Below, one piece after another: positions 39,088 through 47,798 of a stretch of 64,000 nucleotides of DNA (position 1 is the stretch's first letter; each line of letters opens with the position of its first letter). The stretch is from Nodosilinea sp. PGN35 (GTDB lineage Bacteria > Cyanobacteriota > Cyanobacteriia > Phormidesmidales > Phormidesmidaceae). The notes beneath the pieces are model-generated. The model had not been told where the DNA came from. It did no database searches and saw only the letters and a list, made by a program, of their open reading frames with translations. Position numbers and translations under genes: made by a program. The DNA lies in NCBI RefSeq assembly GCF_029109325.1, contig NZ_JAQKQJ010000016.1, forward strand, positions 85,802 through 149,801, in the 5' to 3' direction.

Positions 39088-39287
39088 GGCGTTAACGGTA
39101 GGGGAGCATAAGGTCTGACCAGGGCCAGTCGTGCGGTGGGCAAAACCTCGTTTTATTTAACTTAACGTATCTCTCCGCAGCCCCGCTGATAGGCCCCTGA
39201 GAATTTTGCTCGATTCCCCTGAATTCGCTTTCTTTAGTAGGCTAGAACTACGACTGCTTTTTCCCTAGGGATTACCACAAAGCCTCG

Positions 39288-40511
39288 ATGTCAGCCCTCA
39301 CCCCTGCCTCTTCTCTGCACCACCGCCGCGACCAGGCCTGGCCTTTTTGGCCCCTGGTGCCCCTCTACCCCTATGGCCAGCGGCCCACCCAGCGGGTCGA
39401 GGTGGTCAAAGACCAGGTGTGGACGTTTGAGCAGTTCCAGGGCATTTTTTACGTGGTGGTGCCGATTCGTATGACGGTGGTGCGGCTGGAGCCCACGGGG
39501 CTGCTGGTCTATTCTCCCGTGGCCCCGACCCCCGAGTGCATTGCCCTGGTGCGGGAGCTAGAGAACCGCTACGGCCCGGTGAAATACATTGTTATGTCGA
39601 CGGTGACGGGGATTGAGCACAAGGTGTTCGTCGGCCCCTTTGCCCGCCAGTTTCCCCAGGCCCAGGTGTATGTGACCCCAAACCAGTGGAGCTTTCCGCT
39701 CAATTTGCCGCTGCCCTGGCTGGGGCTGCCGCGCCATCGCACCCACATGCTCCCCGCCGACAGCGCCCAGGCCCCCTTCTCCGACCAGGTGGACTACGCC
39801 CTGCTGCCGCCCATCGACCTGGGGCTGGGGCCATTCGGCGAGACCGCCTGCTTCCACCGGGCCAGCCGCACCCTGCTGCTCACCGATGCAATTGTGGCAA
39901 TTCCGGCGGAGCCACCTGCGATCGTGCAGATCGATCCGTTTCCGCTGCTGTTCCACGCCCGCGACACCGCTACTGACCCCATAGTGGATACGCCCGAGAA
40001 CCGCCGCAAGGGCTGGCAGCGCATTGCCCTGTTTGCCTTTTACTTTCGGCCCAGCACCCTGGATGTGGCCAAAACAGCGGAGATGTTTAAAGAGGCAAAG
40101 CAGGCTCCGGTGCGATCGCGCCAGCACTACTTTGGTCTCTACCCCTTCCGCTGGCGACCCGCCTGGCATCAGTCGTTTCAGGCGCTGCACAACCACGGCC
40201 AGCTCCAGGTGGCCCCCATTCTGCAAACGCTGATTTTCAACCGTGGCCCCCAGGCTGTTTTAGACTGGGCAAAAACCGTCGCCGCTTGGCCCTTTGAGCG
40301 CATCATTCCGGCCCACCTGGCCGCTCCCATTGCCGCTACTCCAGAGCAGTTTTTAGCGGCGTTTGAGTTTTTGTATCGCGAACCAGCCGCAGCGGCAAAC
40401 CGAAGCCTGCCCGAGGCCGACTTTGATCTACTGCATCAAATTGAAGCCCTTTTGCTAAGCCGGGGTATTTCTCGTCCACGCCAGCCTGCGCCCTCCGTGG
40501 ACAAAAAATAG
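39288..40511 (+). CDS. DUF4336 domain protein
   Basis: A 407-aa protein with the DUF4336 pattern: YPYGQRPTQRVEVVKDQVWTF is split here as YPYGQRPTQ and KDQVWTFEQFQG, followed by PVKYIVMSTVTGIEHKVFVGPFARQFP and a late FERIIPAHLAAP. The fold is probably metallo-beta-lactamase-like, but canonical HxHxDH is not seen, so activity is uncertain. No signal peptide. The stop codon abuts a 25-bp perfect hairpin. Confidence 0.85.
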   Translation: MSALTPASSLHHRRDQAWPFWPLVPLYPYGQRPTQRVEVVKDQVWTFEQFQGIFYVVVPIRMTVVRLEPTGLLVYSPVAPTPECIALVRELENRYGPVKYIVMSTVTGIEHKVFVGPFARQFPQAQVYVTPNQWSFPLNLPLPWLGLPRHRTHMLPADSAQAPFSDQVDYALLPPIDLGLGPFGETACFHRASRTLLLTDAIVAIPAEPPAIVQIDPFPLLFHARDTATDPIVDTPENRRKGWQRIALFAFYFRPSTLDVAKTAEMFKEAKQAPVRSRQHYFGLYPFRWRPAWHQSFQALHNHGQLQVAPILQTLIFNRGPQAVLDWAKTVAAWPFERIIPAHLAAPIAATPEQFLAAFEFLYREPAAAANRSLPEADFDLLHQIEALLLSRGISRPRQPAPSVDKK

Positions 40512-40563
40512 CCGATCTTCTCTTCGCAGAGGCCTCTCAGGCCTCTGCGAAGAGAAGATCGGC
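40511..40563. terminator. 25-bp perfect hairpin between convergent genes
   Basis: The arms 40511-40535 and 40539-40563 are exact reverse complements with a 3-nt CTC loop (outer end GCCGATCTTC, inner AGAGGCCT). It begins at the last base of the DUF4336 stop codon. No T-tract follows on the plus strand. Such length and perfection is unusual for a plain terminator. Confidence 0.7.
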
Positions 40564-40596
40564 AGTAGTGGCTATGCTGAGGCTCCTAAACTAGCC

Positions 40597-41214
40597 CTAT
40601 TCGGCCATAGCTTCCATTTTGGCGGAAATTTTTGCTTTAATGTCCTCGACACTGGGCATAAACTCCTTCTTCTTCTCAAAGCCCAGCTTGACCTTTTCCG
40701 CAATTTCCTCTGGAGTGGGTGCCATTTCAGATCCAGGCGCGTCGGGGGCGAAGGAGGCTTTGCTCTCCATGCCGGCTTTGATACGCTCAGCAATTTCGTC
40801 GGGAGTTGGCATAAACATGTCTTTCTTATTTAGAAAGACCTCTTTCTTCTGCTCGGGGGTGAGGGCCGCAAACAAATTCCCCTTGGGGACGGTCTTTAGA
40901 GTGGCGGCTAAATCAGCTTTTTGCCCTGTCGTCAGCGCCATCGCCTTAAATGCTTTCCGCAAACTATAGCCGTTTTGAATTGCCTGCTCAAACGTCTCCC
41001 GCTGCTCGGGAAAAAGAATACTTTCAATTTGGGGCACATACTTTGAGCGCAGCTCCTCAACTAGAGTTTCCTGCTCTGCGGTTAAATCAACATTGTCAAA
41101 GAGCGGCAGCGCAAATGCAAACGGCTTGGCGCTAACCGGGCTAGCGACCAGGGCTATTGACGCTAGCGTACACAGTAGTGTGCACAGCACCGCAGCTAAA
41201 AGCTTTCGTAACAT
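40597..41214 (-). CDS. Exported Spy/CpxP-like helical protein with C-terminal repeats
   Basis: A 205-aa protein with a signal peptide (LLAAVLCTLLCTLASIALVASPVSA). LTAEQETLVEEL and LTTGQKADL resemble the LTxxQ motifs of Spy/CpxP-type periplasmic helical proteins. The C-terminal 75 aa contain three copies of a P-[TS]-[PV]-[DE]-[ED]-I-[AK] unit: MPTPDEIAERIKAGME, APTPEEIAEKVKLGFE and MPSVEDIKAKISAKME. GGAG lies upstream of the ATG. Function unknown; possibly envelope stress or metal binding. Confidence 0.75.
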   Translation of the reverse strand: MLRKLLAAVLCTLLCTLASIALVASPVSAKPFAFALPLFDNVDLTAEQETLVEELRSKYVPQIESILFPEQRETFEQAIQNGYSLRKAFKAMALTTGQKADLAATLKTVPKGNLFAALTPEQKKEVFLNKKDMFMPTPDEIAERIKAGMESKASFAPDAPGSEMAPTPEEIAEKVKLGFEKKKEFMPSVEDIKAKISAKMEAMAE

Positions 41215-41298
41215 GCTAGGGCAATCTCCGTACTAAATAACACAACTCAACGAGAAAACTGTATGGGAAAACGGTGCTCATGGCGCTGAGCAGACTGA

Positions 41299-42090
41299 CT
41301 ATCGCTGGCTGGCAGCGGCCTTAAAATGTTCTGAAAAGGCTACAACTGCCATAAACGATATCACAATCACCGGTATCACCAGGCTCCACCAAGTTTCAGA
41401 AATTAACACAAAGTAGGTGGCCCCCAAACCTCCCAGGGCGAAGCCTAGCAGAATAGGCAAAATGCGGCCCATGCGCTCCACCGACTCGGCGGCAGCCAGA
41501 GCCGCTTTTTCATCGCCCGCAGGGGCAAGTTTAGAGATGGCCACCTGCACTAAATCGATGGTAAGTTGGGTCGTGTTGCCGGTCATTACGGTGGTGGGTA
41601 TGTAGCTCTTGAACACCCCTTTAGCCTCTTTCATCAAAGCATTTTGAACGGCCATAGCAATGACCCCCGCAATGCCAATCGGCAGAATGTATTCTTCTTG
41701 AATATTGAAGATTAACGCCGGGGAAAGGTTGACTCCCACGATTAAAAAGACAGTCAGGGCGATCGCCTCAGCCGTCAGCAACACCGCAAAGACCGGCCAA
41801 TCCTTTTTGCGCGCATAGCGGGCCAGCAGCGAGGTGGCTGCCACCGCCACCATAAAGGCTGGAAACATCAGCAGGTGAGTGATGGTTGACTCTTCGTCGG
41901 CCTGCACAAACTCGTACCCAGCCAGGGCAATGTTGCCGGTGACGTGGGCGGTAAAAATGCCAAACAAAATAATGAAAGCAGAGGTATCGACAAACCCGGC
42001 TACCCAGCTCAGCATAAACCCCGCCGGGCCGTCGCTAAGCAGGTAGCTGCCCAGGCTAAACTCAGACTTACTAGGAGAACTCGCAACCAT
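41299..42090 (-). CDS. DUF1275 (YoaK family) membrane protein
   Basis: A 263-aa inner-membrane protein with about six hydrophobic helices. The start GPAGFMLSWVAGFVDTSAFIILFGIFTAHVTGN is the DUF1275 signature, and VMTGNTTQL recurs later. A transport role is suspected for the family, but no substrate is established. Downstream gene is the Spy-like exported protein on the same strand. Confidence 0.9.
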   Translation of the reverse strand: MVASSPSKSEFSLGSYLLSDGPAGFMLSWVAGFVDTSAFIILFGIFTAHVTGNIALAGYEFVQADEESTITHLLMFPAFMVAVAATSLLARYARKKDWPVFAVLLTAEAIALTVFLIVGVNLSPALIFNIQEEYILPIGIAGVIAMAVQNALMKEAKGVFKSYIPTTVMTGNTTQLTIDLVQVAISKLAPAGDEKAALAAAESVERMGRILPILLGFALGGLGATYFVLISETWWSLVIPVIVISFMAVVAFSEHFKAAASQR

Positions 42091-42285
42091 GGCAACTATC
42101 TAGACATGTTGAAGAATTGAGACATATTGAGATCAAATCAAGCGTCGTCAACCTGGCTCTCAGCGGCCCTCGGCGTCAGGAAACCGGATGCAAAGCCCTA
42201 GGCGGTGACCCTCCTGTAGCCTGGAGCAGCCTTTAGGTCATGATGAGGGGTTGCCCGCCCACCGTCGGTAGCAGAACTAACGGTA

Positions 42286-43140
42286 TTACCCCTTGCCATA
42301 GGTTTCAGCCTTGGGGTTAATCACCTTAATAGCCCTGTACAGATGGCTATCTGGGGTAAACGCTGGGGCTGATTCTTCGGTAGCCAGAGCAATTTGAGGC
42401 ACCTGGTTCAGGTCGCTAAACTCAGCGGTGGTACCCCAGTGGGCCAGCAGAGCGACGTGGGGCGTATCAACTCCGGTGAGCAGCACCGCCGTACGGGGGG
42501 CCGGGTAAAACTGGGGCAAATCGGCCAGGGCAAGGTGGGCAGCGGCCACCAGGTCGGCCTGCTGCGCGGGGCTATCGGCGGCAATTTCGGCAATTTGTAC
42601 CAGGGCCGTACCGCCGGGAATGGCTGACACCATCCCCGGCGGCGAGACTACCCGATCGATGGTAAAGGTGGCGCTCAAAAAGGGTTCCCCCAACCCATCC
42701 CCCGGCTGGTCTTGGCTTTTACTACCCTTGCCGCTCTTGCTGCCAGCATACTTCTCGTAATACTTGGTGTAGTCGTCTTCGCCGCTGGTTAAGGAGGCTT
42801 GAAAGGCGGCGTAGCTGCTGTCATCGGCCCACTGGCTCAGCACCACAACCCGAGCCCCATCAACGCTGGAAAACAGGGCGAGGCCGTAAAATCCAGGAAT
42901 GGTTTTGTAGAACGATTTGGTTAGTTTGTAAAACGATTTTACGGCGTCAGCCTGGGCGGCAGGGTCAGTTTTATAGAGGGAAACAACGGCGATCGCCCCG
43001 CCGCTGTCCTTAAAAACCATGGCTTCAGCCGCCTTATCGGCCCAGGCTGGAGAGACCGACAGCGGCAAATACAGACAGCAGAGCAGGCACGCCCCTAGAA
43101 ATTTCCCCAAACCTGTGAGCATAAGTTGTTGACATCTCAT
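42286..43140 (-). CDS. Exported protein with ABM-like (dimeric barrel) domains
   Basis: About 284 aa, with a signal peptide ending near SPAWADK. The region 45-120 (AIAVVSLYKTDPAAQADAV, GFYGLALFSSVDGARVVVLSQWADDSSYAAFQ) fits an antibiotic-biosynthesis-monooxygenase-like ferredoxin fold. A second similar segment follows (GTALVQIAEIAADSPAQQ, VALLAHWGTT). A Ser/Gly/Lys linker joins them. Cytosolic members are heme- or quinone-modifying enzymes; an exported tandem form has no known job. Start could also be ATG 43122. Confidence 0.65.
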   Translation of the reverse strand: MRCQQLMLTGLGKFLGACLLCCLYLPLSVSPAWADKAAEAMVFKDSGGAIAVVSLYKTDPAAQADAVKSFYKLTKSFYKTIPGFYGLALFSSVDGARVVVLSQWADDSSYAAFQASLTSGEDDYTKYYEKYAGSKSGKGSKSQDQPGDGLGEPFLSATFTIDRVVSPPGMVSAIPGGTALVQIAEIAADSPAQQADLVAAAHLALADLPQFYPAPRTAVLLTGVDTPHVALLAHWGTTAEFSDLNQVPQIALATEESAPAFTPDSHLYRAIKVINPKAETYGKG

Positions 43141-43706
43141 GGTGGGTAGCAATACAAATCGGCCCAGCGCTCGACAACCGCTTGAAGGCTCTCCTGCTAA
43201 AAACCCGTTCAGGCTGTTGCCTCGACCGACTCAGCGGGCCGGTTTAGCGTTCCAAAAAAATGCTTTTGGCCGGGATAATAAAACCCCATCCTAGCGGCAG
43301 CAACAGCGGTGTTTTGTTGCTTTAGATACCGTTTCTTAGTCCTCAAAAGGCATATAGAGTTCATTACAACCCACCTAGGATAGAGATTTAGCAGCTGTCG
43401 GAGCGTATTTTTCTGGTCTTGACCTATCCTGTGCTCTCGACTACAGAATCGACCTGTGCTTTGACCTATAACGGTTTTGAGAAAATGTATACAGTACACC
43501 GTATGCATCTAATGTCGCATTTGGAGTGGGTTTGGTCAAGGCGACAGTCACTGGGGGAATGAGCAGGTTTTGGTTAAGCTCTGCTGCGCACGGCGACGAC
43601 AAGTTTTTGTTTGTATCTGAGTGAACAAAAAAACTTGTTGAGGGTTGTAATCCTTTGTTAGGTCGTGAAAACCAAACATTTTATAAAAACCATTTTTGGA
43701 GGGTAC
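43141..43706. other. Upstream region of the NCS2 permease gene
   Basis: About 560 bp with no convincing gene. At 43599-43638, ACAAGTTTTT pairs with AAAAACTTGT in a 40-nt hairpin, about 70 nt before the permease ATG. A palindromic TGTATACA is at about 43486-43493. These could be a leader structure and an operator for the permease. Confidence 0.5.
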
Positions 43707-45140
43707 ATGGCACAGGCAGACTACGACAGTACCGTTGAGCAGGAGGTGGCCGCAAACACAATTGCGTTCCAGTCTGAACTGCTCTACGGCCTCAACGACA
43801 AACCGCCCGTAGGGGAAGCAATTTTTGTTGCCATTCAGCACGTGCTGGCCTCGTTTGTTGGCATCATCACGCCCGGTTTGCTGATCTGTGCAGCCCTGGG
43901 CGTCAGTCCTGAAGACACCGGCATCATCGTCAGCATGTCGCTGTTTGCCAGCGGCATTTGCACCTTTATTCAATGCCGCAAGTTTGGGCCCATTGGCTCG
44001 GGGCTGCTGAGTCTCCAGGGCACTAGCTTTGCGTTTTTAGGCCCTGTAATTGGGGTTGGCACGGCGGCTGTTGCCAGCGGCAGCACCCCTGAACAGGCCC
44101 TGGCGCTCATCTTTGGGGTGTGCTTCTTTGGCTCTGCGGTTGAGATTATTCTGAGCCGGTTTTTACACCTGCTTCAGCAGATTATTACCCCTGTAGTCAC
44201 GGGTACGGTGGTGATGATCATTGGTCTGAGTTTGATCAAGACTGGGTTTTTTAGCCTCTCGGGGGGGGCTGCCGCCATCCAAAACGAGACCTATGGCAGT
44301 ACCCAAAACTTGGCTCTAGGGGGCCTGGTGCTGGCGATTGTGGTGTTTTTAACCCTGTCGCAAAACCGCTTTTTGAGAATGGGGGCGATCGCCATTGGTC
44401 TGGTAGTGGGCTACATCATTTCCATTGCCCTGGGACTGGTTAACTTTAGCTCCCTCAGCAGTCTGCCGCTGATTCGCCTGCCCATACCGCTGCGCTATGG
44501 CCTAGACTTCAACTTCGCCGCCTTTGCACCCTTCATTTTGCTCTACGTCATTACCGCCATTGAGACCATTGGTGACCTGACGGCCACTTCAGCAGTTTCC
44601 GGCGAGCCGGTTTCGGGATCTGTCTACTTCCGTCGCATCAAGGGCGGCGTGTTAGGGGACGGCGTGAACTCAGCCATTGCCGCCGTGTTCAACACGTTTC
44701 CCAACACCACCTTTAGCCAAAACAACGGGGTGATTCAAATGACCGGGGTGGGCAGTCGCTACGTGGGCTTCTACGTAGCCGGTATCTTCGTCATTCTGGG
44801 GCTAATTCCCCTGGTTGGCGGCATCTTTCAGGTAATTCCTCAGCCGGTTTTAGGGGGGGCAACGCTAGTCATGTTCGGCTCCATTGCTGTGGCAGGGCTC
44901 AACATCGTCGCCTCAACCGGCCTCGATCGCCGCACTAGCGTAATCGTGGCGGTTTCTTTGGCCGTGGGGCTTGGGGTTGTCTATGCTCCCGAGGTGCTGG
45001 CCGACAAACCCGCGCTGATTAAAAACGTGTTCTCGTCAGGGATTTCTACCGGTGGTCTGGCGGCCATTTTGTTGAACATCATCCTGCCGGGTAGGCCCAA
45101 GGTAAAGGTTGAGGCAGTGCCGGAGCTGTCTGAGGCCTAA
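43707..45140 (+). CDS. NCS2 (NAT) family purine/xanthine permease
   Basis: A 477-aa permease with about 12-14 hydrophobic segments. Family signatures: LQGTSFAFLGP, AIETIGDLTATSAVSG, and the NAT signature QNNGVIQMTGVGSR, where the Asn after QN is typical for xanthine/uric-acid transporters rather than uracil ones. GGAGG at 43698-43702, 4 nt before ATG 43707, sets the start over an upstream GTG. Together with the HIU hydrolase at the window start it suggests urate or xanthine use, though they are 43 kb apart. Confidence 0.9.
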   Translation: MAQADYDSTVEQEVAANTIAFQSELLYGLNDKPPVGEAIFVAIQHVLASFVGIITPGLLICAALGVSPEDTGIIVSMSLFASGICTFIQCRKFGPIGSGLLSLQGTSFAFLGPVIGVGTAAVASGSTPEQALALIFGVCFFGSAVEIILSRFLHLLQQIITPVVTGTVVMIIGLSLIKTGFFSLSGGAAAIQNETYGSTQNLALGGLVLAIVVFLTLSQNRFLRMGAIAIGLVVGYIISIALGLVNFSSLSSLPLIRLPIPLRYGLDFNFAAFAPFILLYVITAIETIGDLTATSAVSGEPVSGSVYFRRIKGGVLGDGVNSAIAAVFNTFPNTTFSQNNGVIQMTGVGSRYVGFYVAGIFVILGLIPLVGGIFQVIPQPVLGGATLVMFGSIAVAGLNIVASTGLDRRTSVIVAVSLAVGLGVVYAPEVLADKPALIKNVFSSGISTGGLAAILLNIILPGRPKVKVEAVPELSEA

Positions 45141-45159
45141 ACCGCTAAGTTGTGCACTG

Positions 45160-45194
45160 CGCTGGATGGCGGCGGCATGAAGCGTCATCCAGCG
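45160..45194 (+). terminator. Hairpin after the permease gene
   Basis: CGCTGGATG (45160-45168) pairs with CATCCAGCG (45186-45194). No T-tract, so a weak terminator or mRNA 3' hairpin. Confidence 0.5.
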
Positions 45195-45439
45195 GGGCTT
45201 GGCTACGGTTCAAGCCTGGATTTCGCCTAGCCCAACCCAGAGAGATGGGTCTTGGTTCTGCTGGCCATCGCTCTGCCGGGTAAGCGCCTTTGAAGCGAAA
45301 GTATTGGCCCATCAGCTTGAGTCAGGCTAACCCGTTGCTGCTGTTGAGACCCGTAGAGGCACAGGCTGAGCTGGGTCTGGAGGTAGTGACGCTGCTAGCG
45401 CGGCCAAGTTCCCGATGGCACAAGCGTCTAAGAGTCTTG
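45195..45439. other. Porin upstream region and probable leader
   Basis: The remaining 245 bp before the porin ribosome-binding site contain no ORF. Promoter elements could not be assigned with confidence. Confidence 0.5.
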
Positions 45440-45449
45440 GTGTGAGGAG
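45440..45449 (+). promoter_or_regulatory. Porin ribosome-binding site complementary to Yfr1
   Basis: GTGTGAGGAG here is the exact reverse complement of CTCCTCACAC at 31091-31100 in the unpaired Yfr1 core. It includes the Shine-Dalgarno GAGGAG (45444-45449), so pairing would block ribosome access. The same type of interaction is known for Prochlorococcus porin mRNAs. Confidence 0.8.
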
Positions 45450-45455
45450 ATGGTT

Positions 45456-47309
45456 ATGGTGAATGGTGTGAGTTTGAGCGCTCTAGCCCGTCTGGGATTG
45501 AAGGGCTGCGAGCGCAGTTTGTTGGCGGCATCGGTGCTGCTGTTGTCGGCGGCGGCGGCGGTAGCGACACCATCGGCTGAGGCCGAGCGCACCGCTGAGC
45601 AATTGTCGGCGGCGATCGCGCCCTCCCCCGCCGATGCCTTAGTTTTAACGGCCCAGGCCACCCCTGAGCCCGAGCCAACCGCGATGCTTCGGGTCAGCGA
45701 CCTGGAGGCCAGCCTGACCAACGGCACCTTGGGGCGGCCTGAGACCCCTGATGGTCTGGCCCAGGTCACCCAAGTCACCGATTTTGCCGATGTGTCGCCC
45801 TCGGACTGGGCCTTTCAGGCACTCAGCAACTTGGTAGAAACCTACGGCTGCATCCAGGGCTACCCCGACAGCACCTTTCGGGGACAGCGCAGCATTACCC
45901 GCTACGAGTTTGCCGCCGGGCTCAACGCCTGCCTAGACGTGATTGTCAGCACCCTGGGCAGCGGCATCTCTGAAGACGACCTGGCCACCATTCGCCGCCT
46001 GCAAGAAGAGTTTGCCGCTGAGCTAGCCACCCTGGGGAGCCGCGTTGACCAGCTGGAGGCCGATACCGCCCAGCTGCGTGCCCAGCAGTTTTCGACCGTG
46101 ACCAAGCTGCGGGGGCAGGCTTTCTTCAACATGGGCGGCGGCTTCTCGGGCGGTACCGTGCTGGCCGAAACCGGCGCTCGGGTCGGCGGCGCACCGGCCA
46201 CCCGCAGCATTGTCGGCAACCCCGCCGTCAACGTGGGCAGCTACCTGTGGCTCAATTTTGACACCTCCTTCAGCGGGGCCGATCGCCTCAAGCTGCAGCT
46301 GGTGACCGGCAGCGGCACTGGCCCCGGCAACTTCTGGACTTCGGCGGGCCTGTTCAACACCTTTGGCACCCCCATTCAGTTTCAGACTGGGGTACCGGCG
46401 GGCAACGCCTACAGCGTTTACCTGCGGGAGCTGAGCTACGCCTTTCCGGTGGGCAACAGCCTGACTGTGGACATTGGCCCCCGCATCAACTGGTACAGCT
46501 ACTTTGACCAGAACCGCTACACCTTCTTTCTGACCGGGGCCAACAGCTTTAACTCTAGCGGTGGCACCCAGGTCAACTCCTTCGATCGCGGCGCAGGGGC
46601 GATCGCCGTCTGGAACGTCGCCGACTGGCTCGATGTGCGCGTCGGCTATCTGGCCGAAGACACCGAGTTTATCGGCGGCCCCAAGGCCCCCACCGACCCT
46701 AGCCGGGGTCTGTTTGGCGGCACCAGCACCCTCACCGGCCAGCTTGGCATCAGACCCTTTAACAACTTCAACCTGCGGCTGCTTTACACCCGCTCCAACC
46801 TCTCCCCCGACGCCCTGGGGCGGATTGGCGGTACCTTTGGCGAACCCCTCTACGGCCTGGCCGACGACGGGGCCGGGGGGCCGCTCACCAACGCCCCCGC
46901 CGACACCTTCTTAGTCAACTTCGACTGGACGCCGCTTAACTGGCTCGGTCTCTTTGGCCGCTACAGCTACGGCAGCGTTGGGCTGACCTCGGCGGTCACC
47001 CAGGCGGGCATCGGCAGTGTGGATGCTCAGTCGCTTCAGGTCGGGGTCGCCTTTCCCAACCTGTTTAAGGAAGGAGCTCAGGCCACCATCTCCTACGTCG
47101 TGCCCTTTAGCGTGATCAACGGTCGTCAGTTTATGGTGTCGGGCGCGGGCGATGGAGGTCGACAGCAGGATCTTGAGTTTGTCTACCGCTACCCGGTCAA
47201 CCGAAACATCGCTTTGATGCCCTCCATCTACTGGATCATGCAGCCCAACAACTTCAGCACCAACCCCGACATCTTCATCTTCAACATGCAGGCACAGCTG
47301 ACCTTCTAG
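45456..47309 (+). CDS. SLH/OprB-type outer-membrane porin (iron uptake porin family)
   Basis: A 617-aa cyanobacterial Som-type porin. Signal peptide (LLAASVLLLSAAAAVATPSAEA), then one SLH domain (VTDFADVSPSDWAFQALSNL to ITRYEFAAGLNACLD), a coiled coil (EEFAAELATLGSRVDQLEADTAQL) and an OprB-like beta-barrel ending in the outer-membrane signal FNMQAQLTF. The SLH anchors to the peptidoglycan, the barrel passes small solutes; family members are linked with inorganic ion uptake. ATG 45456 is preferred: GAGGAG is 6 nt upstream, whereas ATG 45450 touches it. Probably repressed by Yfr1. Confidence 0.93.
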   Translation: MVNGVSLSALARLGLKGCERSLLAASVLLLSAAAAVATPSAEAERTAEQLSAAIAPSPADALVLTAQATPEPEPTAMLRVSDLEASLTNGTLGRPETPDGLAQVTQVTDFADVSPSDWAFQALSNLVETYGCIQGYPDSTFRGQRSITRYEFAAGLNACLDVIVSTLGSGISEDDLATIRRLQEEFAAELATLGSRVDQLEADTAQLRAQQFSTVTKLRGQAFFNMGGGFSGGTVLAETGARVGGAPATRSIVGNPAVNVGSYLWLNFDTSFSGADRLKLQLVTGSGTGPGNFWTSAGLFNTFGTPIQFQTGVPAGNAYSVYLRELSYAFPVGNSLTVDIGPRINWYSYFDQNRYTFFLTGANSFNSSGGTQVNSFDRGAGAIAVWNVADWLDVRVGYLAEDTEFIGGPKAPTDPSRGLFGGTSTLTGQLGIRPFNNFNLRLLYTRSNLSPDALGRIGGTFGEPLYGLADDGAGGPLTNAPADTFLVNFDWTPLNWLGLFGRYSYGSVGLTSAVTQAGIGSVDAQSLQVGVAFPNLFKEGAQATISYVVPFSVINGRQFMVSGAGDGGRQQDLEFVYRYPVNRNIALMPSIYWIMQPNNFSTNPDIFIFNMQAQLTF

Positions 47310-47365
47310 GACGCCGTTGCTGCCAACCGTTTTGCCAACAGACAGGGAACCGTTTCCCCCCGAGT

Positions 47366-47394
47366 CCCGCCGGTTAACCGGTGGGGCTTTTTTT
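47366..47394 (+). terminator. Porin gene intrinsic terminator
   Basis: CCCGCCGGTT (47366-47375) pairs with AACCGGTGGG (47376-47385), one G-T pair, followed by GC and seven T. Confidence 0.9.
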
Positions 47395-47457
47395 GCCCCT
47401 CACGGTCTGATATCAATCGTCTATGGCGCTGACACGGCACCCCCAACGATGAAACCC

Positions 47458-47485
47458 GTAGGGTGCATCCACGCAGCGATGCACC
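47458..47485. repeat. GTAGGGTGCATC palindromic repeat
   Basis: GTAGGGTGCATC and GATGCACC flank an 8-nt centre. Member of the GTAGGGTG-type dispersed family. Confidence 0.55.
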
Positions 47486-47593
47486 ATTGCCAGAGCTGTT
47501 TTCAAAGCTGATCCTGACTGAATACCCCCGGGTAGCACGCTACGCCCCTACAGGGTTCCTGTTTTGAATCGGGGTTTCCAAAGGCAGATTTGA

Positions 47594-47670
47594 TATAGCC
47601 GTAGTCCTATTAGTTAGGATATTCGCGGATCCCTGCACCGTTCAAACGTTTGAACGGTGCAGAGACACTA
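47594..47670. repeat. MITE-like palindromic element, copy 5
   Basis: TATAGCCGTAGTCC end, AGTTAGGATATTC, then a 26-bp perfect palindrome (47635-47660, GCACCGTTCAAAC and its complement). The right arm is short (CACTAGCTAT), so the copy is partial. Confidence 0.7.
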
Positions 47671-47798
47671 GCTATCTCAAAACGTACCCGCAGTCCGCCA
47701 TCTCGATCCCCAAACGGCCAAACCGGCGCAGGCCCAGCCACAGGCTCCACGGCATGCGCCTCCGGTCCAATGGAGGATCGATCAGGCCGGATTTGGGC

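Noticed and set aside
43480..43506. NtcA-like or other regulator site near TGTATACAGTACACC
   Set aside because: Spacing does not fit GTAN8TAC; only the TGTATACA palindrome is sure.
43209..43508. 99-aa minus-strand frame upstream of the permease
   Set aside because: Cys/His/Arg-rich composition unlike a folded protein, no ribosome-binding site.
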